A DNA stretch of 64,000 bases from Xanthobacter sp. NM-25 (GCF_022138605.1 NZ_JACBFS010000004.1:310001-374000); one strand, 5' to 3'; shown: positions 33,366 to 42,717, counted from the first letter of the stretch. Notes: generated from the letters alone by a model not told the origin. Made by a program: numbers and translations.

Positions 33366-34304
33366 ATGCTTCTGATCTTCTCCGCCCTCGTCCCGGTCTT
33401 CCTGGTCATCGCCCTCGGCGTGGCGCTGCGGCGCACCCTGCTGCCGGATCCGGTGCACTGGGTGGCGCTGGAACGGCTCACCTATTTCATCCTGTTCCCC
33501 GCTCTCTTGGTGGTGTCGGCGGTCAAGGCCGACCTCGCGCGGGTGAACATTGTGGCGGTGGCCGGCGCGCTGGTGGGCGCCATCCTGATCCTGTCCGGGC
33601 TGATCATCCTGTTCCAGGGCGGCATCCGCAGCCGGCTGGAAGCCTCGGGGCCCGCCTTCACCTCCCTGTTTCAGGGGGCCGTGCGGTGGAACACCTATAT
33701 CGTGCTGGCGGTCGCCGGCGGGCTCTACGGGGCCGAAGGCATCACCATCGCCGCTTTGGCCCTGGTGGTGATGATCCCCCTCGTCAACATCATCTGCGTA
33801 CTGGTGCTCGCCACCTACTCGGGCCAGCGGGCTCCGGGCTTTCGCTATGTGGCGGGGCAGATCATCCGCAATCCCTATATCGCCGCCTGTGTCATCGGCG
33901 CGGTGCTGAACGTGGCCCACGTGCCGGTGCCGGCGGTGGTGCTGGAGTTCATCGACATCCTCGGCCGCGCCTCACTGGCGGTGGGGCTGCTGGTGGTGGG
34001 CGGCGGGCTGGCGCTGCGGCAGATGACGCGGCTGAAGCCCATCGTCATGGCCACCCTGGGGCTGAAGCTACTGGTGAAGCCGGTCATCGCCATCGCGCTG
34101 GCGGTGCTGTTCGGCGTCACCGGGGCCGAGCTGGTGGTGGTGGCGGTGGCCGCCGCCGTGCCCGCCGCCCCCGGCGGCTATGTGCTGGCGCGGCAGATGG
34201 GGGGCGACGCGCCGTTGATGGCGGAAATCCTCACCATGCAGATCATCGCCGCGGCGGTGACGCTGCCGGTGGTGGTGGCCATCGCCAGCCATCTGGCGGC
34301 CTGA
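33366..34304 (+). CDS. AEC family (auxin efflux carrier-like) transporter
   Basis: The 312-residue membrane protein has about ten hydrophobic segments. It shows the family's early pattern VFLVIALGVALRR, then ERLTYFILFPALLVVSAVKA, with the N-terminal inverted repeat and the internal FQGAVRWNTYIVLAVAGGLYG near residue 100. AEC transporters move organic acids or amino acids across the inner membrane; the substrate is not predictable. It is 134 bases downstream of ruvX and may share its transcript. Confidence 0.88.
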   Translation: MLLIFSALVPVFLVIALGVALRRTLLPDPVHWVALERLTYFILFPALLVVSAVKADLARVNIVAVAGALVGAILILSGLIILFQGGIRSRLEASGPAFTSLFQGAVRWNTYIVLAVAGGLYGAEGITIAALALVVMIPLVNIICVLVLATYSGQRAPGFRYVAGQIIRNPYIAACVIGAVLNVAHVPVPAVVLEFIDILGRASLAVGLLVVGGGLALRQMTRLKPIVMATLGLKLLVKPVIAIALAVLFGVTGAELVVVAVAAAVPAAPGGYVLARQMGGDAPLMAEILTMQIIAAAVTLPVVVAIASHLAA

Positions 34305-34363
34305 GGCCCGGCGAGCGGCGAAAGGGGCGGCGTTGCGCCACCCACTTCGTCTCGCGCGAGAGA

Positions 34364-34822
34364 TCAGCAGGGCGACCAGTAGCCGGCGCCGCCGGGCCCG
34401 GTGTTCACCCAGCAGCTGCGCGGACGCGGCGGCGGGGCTTCCAGATAGACTTCCGGCTCCGGCTCCACATAGATGCGGGGTGGCTGCGCATAATAGACCG
34501 GCGGCGGCGGGGCCGAGGCGGCACCGGCGATGGCGGCCGCGCCCAGGATGCCCAAAGCGATGCCGGCGCCCACGGCGGCCCCATTGTTGGAGGGCGGCGG
34601 CGCGCAGCCCCAGCAGCCGCCATACCAGCGGCCGCGATACCAATAGCCCACCTCGGTGACCGGCGCGCCATGGGCGGCGCTCAGCGCGGCGCGGCCGCTG
34701 CCCATGGCGGCGGCGGCCGGTGCGGCCGTGCCGAAGACGGTGGCCGCGGCCAGCGTCAGGGCCAGCGCCCTGCCCTTCAGGCCGGAGCCGGCCGGTCCCC
34801 GCGCTTCAATCGGTGAAGTCAT
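34364..34822 (-). CDS. Small secreted glycine/proline-rich protein
   Basis: The 152-residue protein has a signal peptide (LALTLAAATVFGTAAPAAAA, cleavage near residue 40). A mature part follows with VGYWYRGRWYGGCWGC, a glycine/alanine helix (AAVGAGIALGILGAAAIAGAA) and a proline/tyrosine-rich tail ending GAGYWSPC. It has four cysteines. Similar short YRGRWYGG-type surface proteins are common in this order and uncharacterised. ATG at 34822 has GGAG 10 bases before; ATG at 34831 is an alternative. Confidence 0.6.
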   Translation of the reverse strand: MTSPIEARGPAGSGLKGRALALTLAAATVFGTAAPAAAAMGSGRAALSAAHGAPVTEVGYWYRGRWYGGCWGCAPPPSNNGAAVGAGIALGILGAAAIAGAASAPPPPVYYAQPPRIYVEPEPEVYLEAPPPRPRSCWVNTGPGGAGYWSPC

Positions 34823-34838
34823 GGCGAACATACTCCAT

Positions 34839-34979
34839 TCACACGCGCTGCCCGGACCGGACCGAGGCGGAGCGATGCCCGTCGCCCCGTCGCCATCCCA
34901 GGCACGATCGCAGCCTCAGCGCGCCTCGCAGCCAAAGTGTGGCGCAGCCCCGGCGTTTGCGCGTTCCTTTCTTGGACAT
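34839..34979 (-). CDS. Small basic protein upstream of the secreted protein gene
   Basis: A 46-residue arginine-rich frame begins MSKKGTRKRRGCATLWLRG and has a consensus ribosome site AGGAGG 8 bases before its ATG. It ends 8 bases before the first possible start of the secreted-protein gene, the layout of a leader peptide or coupled gene. It has no known domain. Strong initiation signals support it; the composition could also result from reading through GC-rich DNA. Confidence 0.35.
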   Translation of the reverse strand: MSKKGTRKRRGCATLWLRGALRLRSCLGWRRGDGHRSASVRSGQRV

Positions 34980-35070
34980 CGTGAACGCCTCCTGAATCGG
35001 ACCCGCGGGGGAGAACAAAGCCGATGCGGCTTGCCCCAGGCCTGCGCTGCGGCTATGCCTGCGGCCTGCC

Positions 35071-36030
35071 ATGTCCCCTGCATCTGCACCCGCCCCCGCC
35101 TTCACCCTCTCCGGCCGAGACCTGCTCGGCATCGAAGGCCTCACGGCCGGCGAGATCTCGTCTCTGCTCGACCTTGCGGAGGAGTTCGTTGAACTCAACC
35201 GGCAGATTGAGAAGAAGCGCACCACCTTGCGTGGGCGCACGCAGATCAACCTGTTCTTCGAGGCCTCCACCCGCACCCAGTCCTCCTTCGAGATCGCCGG
35301 CAAGCGGCTCGGGGCGGACGTCATGAACATGTCCGTCGGCTCCTCTTCGGTGAAGAAGGGGGAAACGCTGGTGGACACGGCCATGACGCTGAACGCCATG
35401 CACCCGGATATCCTGGTGGTGCGCCACCACGCCTCCGGCGCCGCCGCGCTGCTGGCCCGCAAGGTGGACTGCTGCGTGGTGAACGCCGGTGACGGCGCCC
35501 ATGAGCACCCCACCCAGGCCCTGCTCGATGCCCTCACGATCCGCCGCAACAAGGGCCGGATCGAGGGGCTGACCGTGGCCATCTGCGGCGACGTGCTCCA
35601 TTCGCGGGTGGCGCGCTCCAACATCCTGCTGCTGTCGGCGCTGGGCGCGCGGGTGCGCCTCGTCGCCCCGTCCACTTTGCTGCCCGCCGGCATCGACCAG
35701 TTCGGCGTCGAGGTCTACCGCTCCATGGAAGCCGGGCTGGAGGGCGCCGACATCGTGATGATGCTGCGCCTCCAGCGCGAGCGCATGAGCGGCTCCTTCG
35801 TGCCCTCAGTGCGGGAATACTTCCACTATTTCGGCCTCGACGAGGCCAAGCTGCGCTACGCCGACAAGGATGTGCTGGTGATGCATCCCGGCCCCATGAA
35901 CCGGGGCGTGGAGATCGACTCGGCCGTGGCCGACAGCCCGCGCTCGCTGATCCGCGAGCAGGTGGAAATGGGCGTCGCCGTGCGCATGGCGGTGCTCGAT
36001 ACCCTGGCCCGGAAGCTGCCCAATGCGTGA
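35071..36030 (+). CDS. pyrB: Aspartate carbamoyltransferase catalytic subunit
   Basis: The 319-residue enzyme joins carbamoyl phosphate and aspartate in pyrimidine synthesis. It has the carbamoyl-phosphate motif FFEASTRTQSSFE near residue 62, the lysine in SSSVKKGET, the HEHPTQALLDA segment seen as GAHEHPTQ near 135, HSRVARSN near 173 and MHPGPMNRGVE near 270. It overlaps pyrC' by 8 bases. No pyrI regulatory gene is present, consistent with class A/B enzymes that need a dihydroorotase-like partner. Confidence 0.96.
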   Translation: MSPASAPAPAFTLSGRDLLGIEGLTAGEISSLLDLAEEFVELNRQIEKKRTTLRGRTQINLFFEASTRTQSSFEIAGKRLGADVMNMSVGSSSVKKGETLVDTAMTLNAMHPDILVVRHHASGAAALLARKVDCCVVNAGDGAHEHPTQALLDALTIRRNKGRIEGLTVAICGDVLHSRVARSNILLLSALGARVRLVAPSTLLPAGIDQFGVEVYRSMEAGLEGADIVMMLRLQRERMSGSFVPSVREYFHYFGLDEAKLRYADKDVLVMHPGPMNRGVEIDSAVADSPRSLIREQVEMGVAVRMAVLDTLARKLPNA

Positions 36031-37339
36031 TGCCCGCTTTTCCGCGCGTGAGCCGCGGCCTCTCCTGCTCGCCAATGCCCGCGTGGTGGATCCCTCCCGC
36101 GGCGCCGATTTCCACGGCGACGTGTTCCTCGCCGATGGCGTGATCAAGGACACCGCCTTCGGCCTCGGCGCCGCCGGCATTCCCGACGGTGCCGAGGTGG
36201 TGGACTGCGCCGGCGCGGTGGTGGCGCCGGGACTGGTGGACATGCGCGCCTTCGCCGGGGAGCCCGGCTTCGAGCACCTGGAAACCCTCGCCTCCGCCAG
36301 CCATGCGGCGGCCGCCGGCGGCGTCACCACCCTGGTGTGCCAGCCCGACACCGACCCGGTGGTGGACGACCCGGCCCTGGTGGACTTCATCCTGCGCCGC
36401 GCCCGCGACACGGCGGTGGTGCGGGTGCACCCCATGGCCGCCATCACCAAGGGCCTGCGTGGCGAGGAGATGACCGAGATGGGCCTGTTGAAGGCGGCCG
36501 GCGCGGTCGCCTTCACCGATGCCCACACGTCCATCATGAGCGCCCTGGTGCTGCGCCGGGCGCTCTCCTACGCCCGCGATTTCGACGCCCTCATCGTCCA
36601 CCACACGGAGGATGCGACCCTCTCCAAGGGTGCCATGAACGAGGGCGAATTCGCCTCCCGGCTCGGCCTGCCGGGCATTCCCAAGGCCGCCGAAACCATT
36701 GTCCTGGAGCGTGACCTGCGCCTGGTGGCGGGGGTGCGCGGCGCCTATCACGCCGCCGCCCTCACCTGCGCCGAATCGCTGGAGGTGCTGCAGCGGGCCA
36801 AGGAAGCCGGCCTGCCGGTGACCGCCTCGGTCTCGGTGAACCATCTGTCGTTCAACGAGATGGATGTGTCCGGCTACCGCACCTATTTCCGCCTGCAGCC
36901 GCCGCTGCGGGCCGAGGAGGACCGGCAGGCGCTGATCGCCGCTCTGTCCTCCGGTCTGCTGGATGTGGTGGTGTCGGATCATGTGCCGCAGGACGTGGAA
37001 GGCAAGCGCCTGCCCTTCTCCGAGGCGGAGCCCGGCGCCATCGGCCTGGAAACCCTGCTGCCCGCCAGCCTGCGGCTGGTGCATTCCGATGCGGTGGACT
37101 TGGTGAACCTGCTGGCGGCCCTGTCCACCCGGCCGGCGGAAATTCTCGGCCTCAACGCCGGAACCCTGAAGCCGGGCGCCCCGGCCGATGTGGTGGTGTT
37201 CGATCCCGACATGCCGTTCGTGCTGGAGCCGGGCCAGCTGAAGTCCCGCTCCCGCAACACGCCGTTCGACGAAGCGCGGCTGAGCGGCCGGGTGCTGCGC
37301 ACCATCGTTGCCGGCGCCGTGGTCTACGAATACGTTTGA
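36023..37339 (+). CDS. pyrC: Dihydroorotase-like protein PyrC' (probably non-catalytic)
   Basis: The 438-residue class I dihydroorotase homologue lacks the defining metal motif. The usual GLVDxHxH(L)REPG reads GLVDMRAFAGEPG, so both zinc histidines are gone. Other elements remain: TKGLRGEEMTEMG with the lysine, LIVHHTEDATL, and SDHVPQDVEGKRLPF. In Pseudomonas and relatives such pseudo-dihydroorotases hold the PyrB hexamer in dodecameric complexes, and an active PyrC is encoded elsewhere. The 8-base overlap with pyrB fits equal synthesis of complex partners. Confidence 0.9.
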   Translation: MRDARFSAREPRPLLLANARVVDPSRGADFHGDVFLADGVIKDTAFGLGAAGIPDGAEVVDCAGAVVAPGLVDMRAFAGEPGFEHLETLASASHAAAAGGVTTLVCQPDTDPVVDDPALVDFILRRARDTAVVRVHPMAAITKGLRGEEMTEMGLLKAAGAVAFTDAHTSIMSALVLRRALSYARDFDALIVHHTEDATLSKGAMNEGEFASRLGLPGIPKAAETIVLERDLRLVAGVRGAYHAAALTCAESLEVLQRAKEAGLPVTASVSVNHLSFNEMDVSGYRTYFRLQPPLRAEEDRQALIAALSSGLLDVVVSDHVPQDVEGKRLPFSEAEPGAIGLETLLPASLRLVHSDAVDLVNLLAALSTRPAEILGLNAGTLKPGAPADVVVFDPDMPFVLEPGQLKSRSRNTPFDEARLSGRVLRTIVAGAVVYEYV

Positions 37340-37469
37340 CCCTGGTCGATCCCTGACCTTCTGCCCCGCGGCGCCGCGCTCCCCGGACCGGAGCGCCGCG
37401 GACCTTCAAGACGCCGCCTGAGCGCCCGCCAGATGTGGTGGGCGAGCGGGTGCCAGATCCAGGCCCGCC

Positions 37470-38078
37470 ATGCTCGCTGCCCTTCCGCCGTCGCTGCTGC
37501 ATCCCCTGGCCCTGGTGTTCGGCTATCTGCTCGGCTCCATTCCATTCGGCCTGCTGCTCACCCGCTCGGCCGGCACCACCGACATCCGCTCCATCGGCTC
37601 CGGCAACATCGGCGCCACCAACGTGCTGCGCACCGGGCGCAAGGACCTCGCCGCCTTGACCCTTTTGGGCGATGCGCTGAAGGGCACCCTGGCAGTGCTT
37701 ATCGCCGCCCATCTGGCAGGCCCGGCCGGTGCGCTGGCGGCCGGCCTCGGCGCCTTCCTCGGCCATATCTTTCCGGTGTGGCTGAAGTTCCGGGGCGGCA
37801 AGGGGGTCGCCACCTTCCTGGGGGTGACCCTGGCCCTGAGCTGGCCGGCGGCGCTGGGCTTCGCCCTCGCCTGGCTCGCCGTGGCCGTCCTCACCCGCTA
37901 CTCGTCGCTGGCCGCTCTGGTGGCCTCGGTGGTCACCGTGATCGTCGCAGCGCTCACCGCCGGCGCGCCCACGGCGCTGCTGCTGGCCGTGCTCACCGTG
38001 CTGCTGTGGGCGAAGCACCATGCCAACATCCGCCGCCTGCTGGCGGGAACGGAAGGCAAGATCGGCGCGAAGGGCTGA
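37470..38078 (+). CDS. plsY: Glycerol-3-phosphate acyltransferase PlsY
   Basis: The 202-residue inner-membrane enzyme transfers acyl groups from acyl-phosphate to glycerol 3-phosphate, the first step of phospholipid synthesis. It has the PlsY motifs YLLGSIPFGLLLTR, IRSIGSGNIGATNVLR and LKFRGGKGVATFLG, within five hydrophobic segments. It lies 130 bases after pyrC' and 10 bases before dprA, an order widely conserved in this bacterial order. Confidence 0.95.
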   Translation: MLAALPPSLLHPLALVFGYLLGSIPFGLLLTRSAGTTDIRSIGSGNIGATNVLRTGRKDLAALTLLGDALKGTLAVLIAAHLAGPAGALAAGLGAFLGHIFPVWLKFRGGKGVATFLGVTLALSWPAALGFALAWLAVAVLTRYSSLAALVASVVTVIVAALTAGAPTALLLAVLTVLLWAKHHANIRRLLAGTEGKIGAKG

Positions 38079-38088
38079 GGCGGCAGCC

Positions 38089-39225
38089 ATGGCCGGCAAG
38101 GCGCGCTCCATTCCCGGCCCCGGCAAAGGCGAACTGCTAAGCCCCGAGCAGCGGCTGGACTGGCTGCGCCTGATCCGCACCGAGAATGTGGGGCCACGCA
38201 CCTTCCGCGCCCTCATCAACCAGTTCGGCGGTGCGGCCGCCGCCCTGGAGGCGCTGCCGGGGCTGGCCCGCCGCGGTGGCCGGCTCATGCCACCGAGAAC
38301 CCCGACCCGCGCCGAGGCGGAAGCGGAGGTGGCGGCGCTGGCCCGCGGCAAGGCGCGGCTCGTCGCCCTCGGCGAAGCCGACTACCCGCTGGCCCTGCGG
38401 CACCTCGACGATGCCCCGCCGCTGCTGGCGGTGCGCGGGGTCACGGCGCTGCTGCAGCGGCCCATGGTGGCCATCGTCGGCGCCCGCAATGCCTCCGCCG
38501 CCGGCCGCACTTTCGCCCAGAAGCTGGCGCGGGAGCTGGGGGCGGCAGGCTGGGTGGTGGCCTCCGGCCTGGCGCGAGGCATCGACACCGCCGCCCATGA
38601 GGCGAGCCTGGCCACCGGAACCGTGGGCGTGTTCGCCGGAGGCCTCGCCCGCCCCTATCCGCCGGAGAATCTCAAGCTGATCGAGGCGGTGGCGGAAACC
38701 GGCGTGGTGGCCTCGGAAATGCCGCTGACCTGGGAGCCCCGCGCCCGCGACTTTCCCCGCCGCAACCGGCTGGTATCCGGCATGGCCCTGGGGGTGGTGG
38801 TGGTGGAAGCGGCGGAACGCTCCGGCTCGCTCATCACCGCCCGGCTCGCCGCCGAGCAGGGCCGCGAGGTGTTCGCGGTGCCCGGCTCGCCGCTGGACCT
38901 GCGGGCCGGCGGCACCAACCGGCTCCTGAAGCAGGGCGCCACCCTCGTCACCACCACCGAGGATATTCTCGAGGTGCTCGGCCCCATTGCCGGCCGCCCG
39001 CCGCAAGAGGATGTGGAGGCGCCGCGCCCGCCCGCCGAACCGGCCGCCCCGGCGGACGATGTGCGGGCCCGCATCATCGAGCTGCTGGGGCCCACGCCGG
39101 TGCTCATCGACGACCTGGTGCGCCTTGCCGCCTGCAGCGTGGCGGAGGTGCAGGTGGTGCTGCTGGAGCTCGACCTGGCGGGTCGTCTGGACCGCCCCGG
39201 CGCCGGCCTGGTGGCCCTGCGGTGA
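38089..39225 (+). CDS. dprA: DNA-processing protein DprA (Smf)
   Basis: The 378-residue protein loads RecA on incoming single-stranded DNA. An N-terminal SAM-like region (RLIRTENVGPRTFRALINQFGG) precedes the Rossmann core with VAIVGARNASAAGRTFAQKLARELG near residue 125, VVASGLARGIDTAAHEASL near 160, and FPRRNRLVSGMALGVVVVEAAERSGSLITARLA, seen as RNRLVSGMA and SGSLITA. A C-terminal winged helix (DVRARIIELLGPTPVLIDDLVR) ends it. ATG at 38089 fits family starts. Confidence 0.95.
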   Translation: MAGKARSIPGPGKGELLSPEQRLDWLRLIRTENVGPRTFRALINQFGGAAAALEALPGLARRGGRLMPPRTPTRAEAEAEVAALARGKARLVALGEADYPLALRHLDDAPPLLAVRGVTALLQRPMVAIVGARNASAAGRTFAQKLARELGAAGWVVASGLARGIDTAAHEASLATGTVGVFAGGLARPYPPENLKLIEAVAETGVVASEMPLTWEPRARDFPRRNRLVSGMALGVVVVEAAERSGSLITARLAAEQGREVFAVPGSPLDLRAGGTNRLLKQGATLVTTTEDILEVLGPIAGRPPQEDVEAPRPPAEPAAPADDVRARIIELLGPTPVLIDDLVRLAACSVAEVQVVLLELDLAGRLDRPGAGLVALR

Positions 39226-39231
39226 GGCGCC

Positions 39232-39456
39232 TCAGGGCTCGCGCGTGCCTTGCCGGGAGGCCGACGCCGCCTGGCCCGCCTTGCCCCCCTCCAACGAAAG
39301 GCTCCGCGCCTCCAGCCGCGCGATCTCCAGGAGATAAGCCAGGGTCAGAAGGCCGCTCGCCCGCGACAGGCGCGACAGCTCGCCGGTCAGCGAGGCCACG
39401 TAGGCCGCGACGGCGGAAGGATCTCCGGTAACCGGAGGAACAGATGTGTCATCCAT
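39232..39456 (-). CDS. Conserved small helical protein of unknown function
   Basis: The 74-residue protein contains AAYVASLTGELSRLSRASGLLTLAYLLEIARLEA, a long amphipathic helix pattern that I have seen in short hypothetical proteins of this order. It has no signal peptide or membrane segment. It is convergent with dprA, 6 bases away. Function is unknown. Confidence 0.55.
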   Translation of the reverse strand: MDDTSVPPVTGDPSAVAAYVASLTGELSRLSRASGLLTLAYLLEIARLEARSLSLEGGKAGQAASASRQGTREP

Positions 39457-39924
39457 GGACCCGCCCCTTCAGCGACAATCCGTTCGGTCAGAAGACCCGT
39501 CATAGCGGTTGATGCAGTTATTTGAACATACTCTAGGTTGTATTCCGCAAGGGGCGGTGCGACCATCTCGCCCCAGTCTCCGCCTGCGCGGGCACCGCCC
39601 GGGGTCGCTGGCCCCAGGCGCTGCCCGCGCCGCAGCATTCATCGGCCCGTCGGCCGCGCCTTGGCATTTGACAGGCGGCGTTCCGCTCCCCATGTTGCAG
39701 CCCGCCTTATGGGACCCTTGTGACCCGCTAGCGCCGTTTCGACCGCGAAACCGGTGCAGCCCGTCACAAGGCCCGGCTTCGGGGGAGGCCTGTGGCACGA
39801 CAGGGCAAGATCGTGCGCGGATCCACGGCACCGGCCGCCCCGCGCGATGGCGTCATGGGTGCCGCATCCCTTCCCGTGAGGACCGCGCAATGGGGCCGCG
39901 GTCTAATGAGAGACATGGATCGTC
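39457..39924. other. Long intergenic region before topA with a 9-bp inverted repeat
   Basis: No convincing gene lies in these 468 bases. GGGCGGTGC at 39552-39560 and GCACCGCCC at 39592-39600 are perfect inverted repeats with a 31-base loop, which could be a structured RNA or the promoter-proximal part of a topA leader. A less GC-rich patch near 39505-39545 could hold the promoter of the small minus-strand gene. Confidence 0.4.
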
Positions 39925-42666
39925 ATGCAGGTCGTCATCGTCGAATCGCCGGCTAAAGCGAAGACGATCAACAAATATCTGGGTCCGGGCTACGAGGTCA
40001 TCGCCTCCTACGGCCATGTGCGCGACCTGCCCTCCAAGGATGGCTCGGTGGATCCCGACGCCGACTTCCGCATGCTCTGGGAGGTGGACCCCAAGGCGCA
40101 GAAGCGGCTGAACGAGATCGCCACCGCCGTGAAGGGGGCCGACGGCCTGATCCTCGCCACCGACCCGGATCGCGAAGGCGAGGCCATCTCCTGGCACGTG
40201 CTCGAGGTGCTGAAGCAGAAGAAGGCGCTCAAGGGCCAGAAGGTCGAGCGGGTGGTCTTCAACGCCATCACCAAGCAGGCGGTGCTCGACGCCATGAAGG
40301 CGCCCCGCGCAATCGACGTCGCTTTGGTGGACGCCTATCTCGCCCGCCGCGCCCTCGACTATCTGGTGGGCTTCACCCTCTCCCCCGTGCTGTGGCGCAA
40401 GCTGCCCGGCGCCCGTTCCGCCGGCCGCGTGCAGTCGGTTGCGCTGCGCCTCGTCTGCGACCGCGAGCGGGAGATCGAGACCTTCGTTCCGCGCGAATAC
40501 TGGTCCATCGTCGCCCGCCTCGCCACGCCCCGCGCCGAGGAATTCGAGGCCCGCCTCTCCGGCGCCGACGGCAAGAAGATCACCCGCCTCACCGTGGGCA
40601 ATGGGGAGGAGGCCAAGGCCTTCCGCGCCGCCCTGGAGAATGCCGCCTTCCGCGTGCGCTCGGTGGAGGCCAAGCCGGTCAAGCGGCACCCCCAGCCGCC
40701 CTTCACCACCTCCACCCTGCAGCAGGAAGCGAGCCGCAAGCTGGGCCTCGCCCCGGCCCGCACCATGCAGATCGCCCAGCGCCTCTATGAAGGCGTGGAC
40801 GTGGGCGGCGAGACGGTGGGTCTCATCACCTATATGCGAACCGACGGCGTCGACATGGCCCCCGAGGCCATCGCCGCCACCCGGGGCACCATCTCCCAGA
40901 CGTTCGGCCCCCGCTACCTGCCGGGCGTGCCCCGCAAATATACGGTGAAGGCCAAGAACGCCCAGGAGGCCCACGAGGCCATCCGCCCCACCGATCCCCA
41001 CCGGCACCCCCGGGAGGTGGCCCGCCATCTCGACCCGGAACAGGCCCGGCTCTATGAGCTGATCTGGACCCGCACCGTGGCGAGCCAGATGGAATCCGCG
41101 GAGCTGGAGCGCACCACCGCCGATATCGAGGCCAAGGTGACCTCCTCCGGCGCCTCGCGCATCCTCGACCTCACCGCGACCGGCACCGTCGTCAAGTTCG
41201 ACGGCTTCCTCACCCTTTATCGGGAGGGCAAGGACGACGAGGATGACGACGAGGAGGGACGCCGTCTGCCCGCCATGCGCGCCGACGAAGGCCTCGACAA
41301 GCGAGAGATCGTCACCTCGCAGCACTTCACCGAGCCTCCTCCGCGCTATTCGGAAGCCTCACTGGTGAAGCGGATGGAAGAGCTCGGCATCGGCCGACCC
41401 TCCACCTATGCGGCAGTGCTCGCCGTTCTGCGCGACCGCGAATACGTCAAACTTGAAAAGAAGAAGCTCTTCCCGGAAGACAAGGGCCGCCTTGTCACCG
41501 CCTTTCTGGAGAGCTTCTTCAAGCGTTATGTGGAGTATGACTTCACCGCCGGCCTGGAAGAGAAGCTTGACGAGATCTCGGCCGCCGAGATCGACTGGAA
41601 ACAGGTGCTACGTGATTTCTGGCGGGATTTTTATGCCGCCATCGAAGCCACCAAGGACCTGCGCGTCTCCCAGGTACTCGACGCCCTGGACGAGATGCTC
41701 ACCGCGCACATCTTCCCCCCCAAGGCCGACGGTTCCGACCCCCGCCTGTGCCCCACCTGCGGGGCCGGCCGGCTGTCGCTGAAGATGGGCAAGTTCGGCG
41801 CCTTCATCGGCTGCTCGAACTATCCCGAATGCCGGCATACCCAGCCTTTGAGCGGCGACGGCGCCCCTGAGGGGGACGGCAAGCGCATCCTCGGCATCGA
41901 CCCCGAAAGCGGCGACGAAGTGAGCCTGCGCACCGGCCGCTTCGGCACCTATCTGCAATTGGGCGAGGGTAAGGACGGGGAAAAGCCCAAGCGCTCCTCC
42001 CTCCCCAAGGGCCTTGCCGCCGCCGACGTGGATCTCGATACCGCATTGAAATTACTATCTTTGCCCCGCGAGATCGGCAAGCATCCGGAGGATGGCGAGC
42101 CGATCCTCGCCGGCATCGGCCGCTACGGCCCCTACGTCCAGCACGGCCGCACCTACGCCAATCTGGAAGGCGGTGACGACGTTCTGAACGTGGGCCTGAA
42201 CCGCGCCGTAACGCTGATTGCCGAGAAGCAGAGCAAGGGCCGCGGTGGCCGTGGCGCTGCCCCGGCGGGTCGCGAGCTGGGGGAACACCCCACCCTGGGC
42301 GGCGCGATAACGGTGCGCGCGGGGCGCTATGGTCCTTATGTGAACCACGGCAAGGTCAACGCCACCCTGCCCAAGACCACCGATCCCGAAGGCCTCACCC
42401 TGGCCGACGCCGTGGCGCTGATCGACGCCAAGGCCGCCAGCGCCCCGGCCAAGGCCCCGCGCAAAAGCGCGGCCAAGACGACGTCCAAGACAGCCAGCAA
42501 GTCGACCTCCAAAACGGCCGGCAAGTCTTCCGCGAAGGCGGGGGAGGACAGTGCGACGGCGACCAAGAAGCCGGCGGCCAAGAAGGCTACCACCAAGGCT
42601 ACCGCCAGGAAGCCGAGCGTGAAGAAGGCCGGCGCCGCAAAGGCCGCGGTCGATCCCGAGGCCTGA
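39925..42666 (+). CDS. topA: DNA topoisomerase I (type IA)
   Basis: The 913-residue enzyme relaxes negative supercoils. Its Toprim domain starts MQVVIVESPAKAKTINKYLG and includes LATDPDREGEAISWH near residue 75. The catalytic tyrosine lies in GLITYMRTDGVDM near residue 303. FVSGVPRKYT-type features and IGRPSTYAAVL complete the core. One four-cysteine zinc finger (CPTCGAGRL, CSNYPECRHT near 610-635) and several TopA_Zn-ribbon/C-repeat units (GRYGPYVQHGR, GRYGPYVNHGK) follow. The last 75 residues are an Ala/Lys/Ser-rich disordered tail, typical of alphaproteobacterial TopA and able to bind DNA. Confidence 0.96.
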   Translation: MQVVIVESPAKAKTINKYLGPGYEVIASYGHVRDLPSKDGSVDPDADFRMLWEVDPKAQKRLNEIATAVKGADGLILATDPDREGEAISWHVLEVLKQKKALKGQKVERVVFNAITKQAVLDAMKAPRAIDVALVDAYLARRALDYLVGFTLSPVLWRKLPGARSAGRVQSVALRLVCDREREIETFVPREYWSIVARLATPRAEEFEARLSGADGKKITRLTVGNGEEAKAFRAALENAAFRVRSVEAKPVKRHPQPPFTTSTLQQEASRKLGLAPARTMQIAQRLYEGVDVGGETVGLITYMRTDGVDMAPEAIAATRGTISQTFGPRYLPGVPRKYTVKAKNAQEAHEAIRPTDPHRHPREVARHLDPEQARLYELIWTRTVASQMESAELERTTADIEAKVTSSGASRILDLTATGTVVKFDGFLTLYREGKDDEDDDEEGRRLPAMRADEGLDKREIVTSQHFTEPPPRYSEASLVKRMEELGIGRPSTYAAVLAVLRDREYVKLEKKKLFPEDKGRLVTAFLESFFKRYVEYDFTAGLEEKLDEISAAEIDWKQVLRDFWRDFYAAIEATKDLRVSQVLDALDEMLTAHIFPPKADGSDPRLCPTCGAGRLSLKMGKFGAFIGCSNYPECRHTQPLSGDGAPEGDGKRILGIDPESGDEVSLRTGRFGTYLQLGEGKDGEKPKRSSLPKGLAAADVDLDTALKLLSLPREIGKHPEDGEPILAGIGRYGPYVQHGRTYANLEGGDDVLNVGLNRAVTLIAEKQSKGRGGRGAAPAGRELGEHPTLGGAITVRAGRYGPYVNHGKVNATLPKTTDPEGLTLADAVALIDAKAASAPAKAPRKSAAKTTSKTASKSTSKTAGKSSAKAGEDSATATKKPAAKKATTKATARKPSVKKAGAAKAAVDPEA

Positions 42667-42673
42667 GCGGACC

Positions 42674-42694
42674 CCGTCCCGCCCCGCGGGACGG
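42674..42694. terminator. Hairpin between convergent topA and MFS genes
   Basis: CCGTCCCGC (42674-42682) and GCGGGACGG (42686-42694) form a perfect 9-pair stem with a 3-base loop, 8 bases after the topA stop. No T tract follows. The position suggests a bidirectional terminator. Confidence 0.45.
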
Positions 42695-42717
42695 ACGTGG
42701 CTCAGCCGGGCCGGGGC

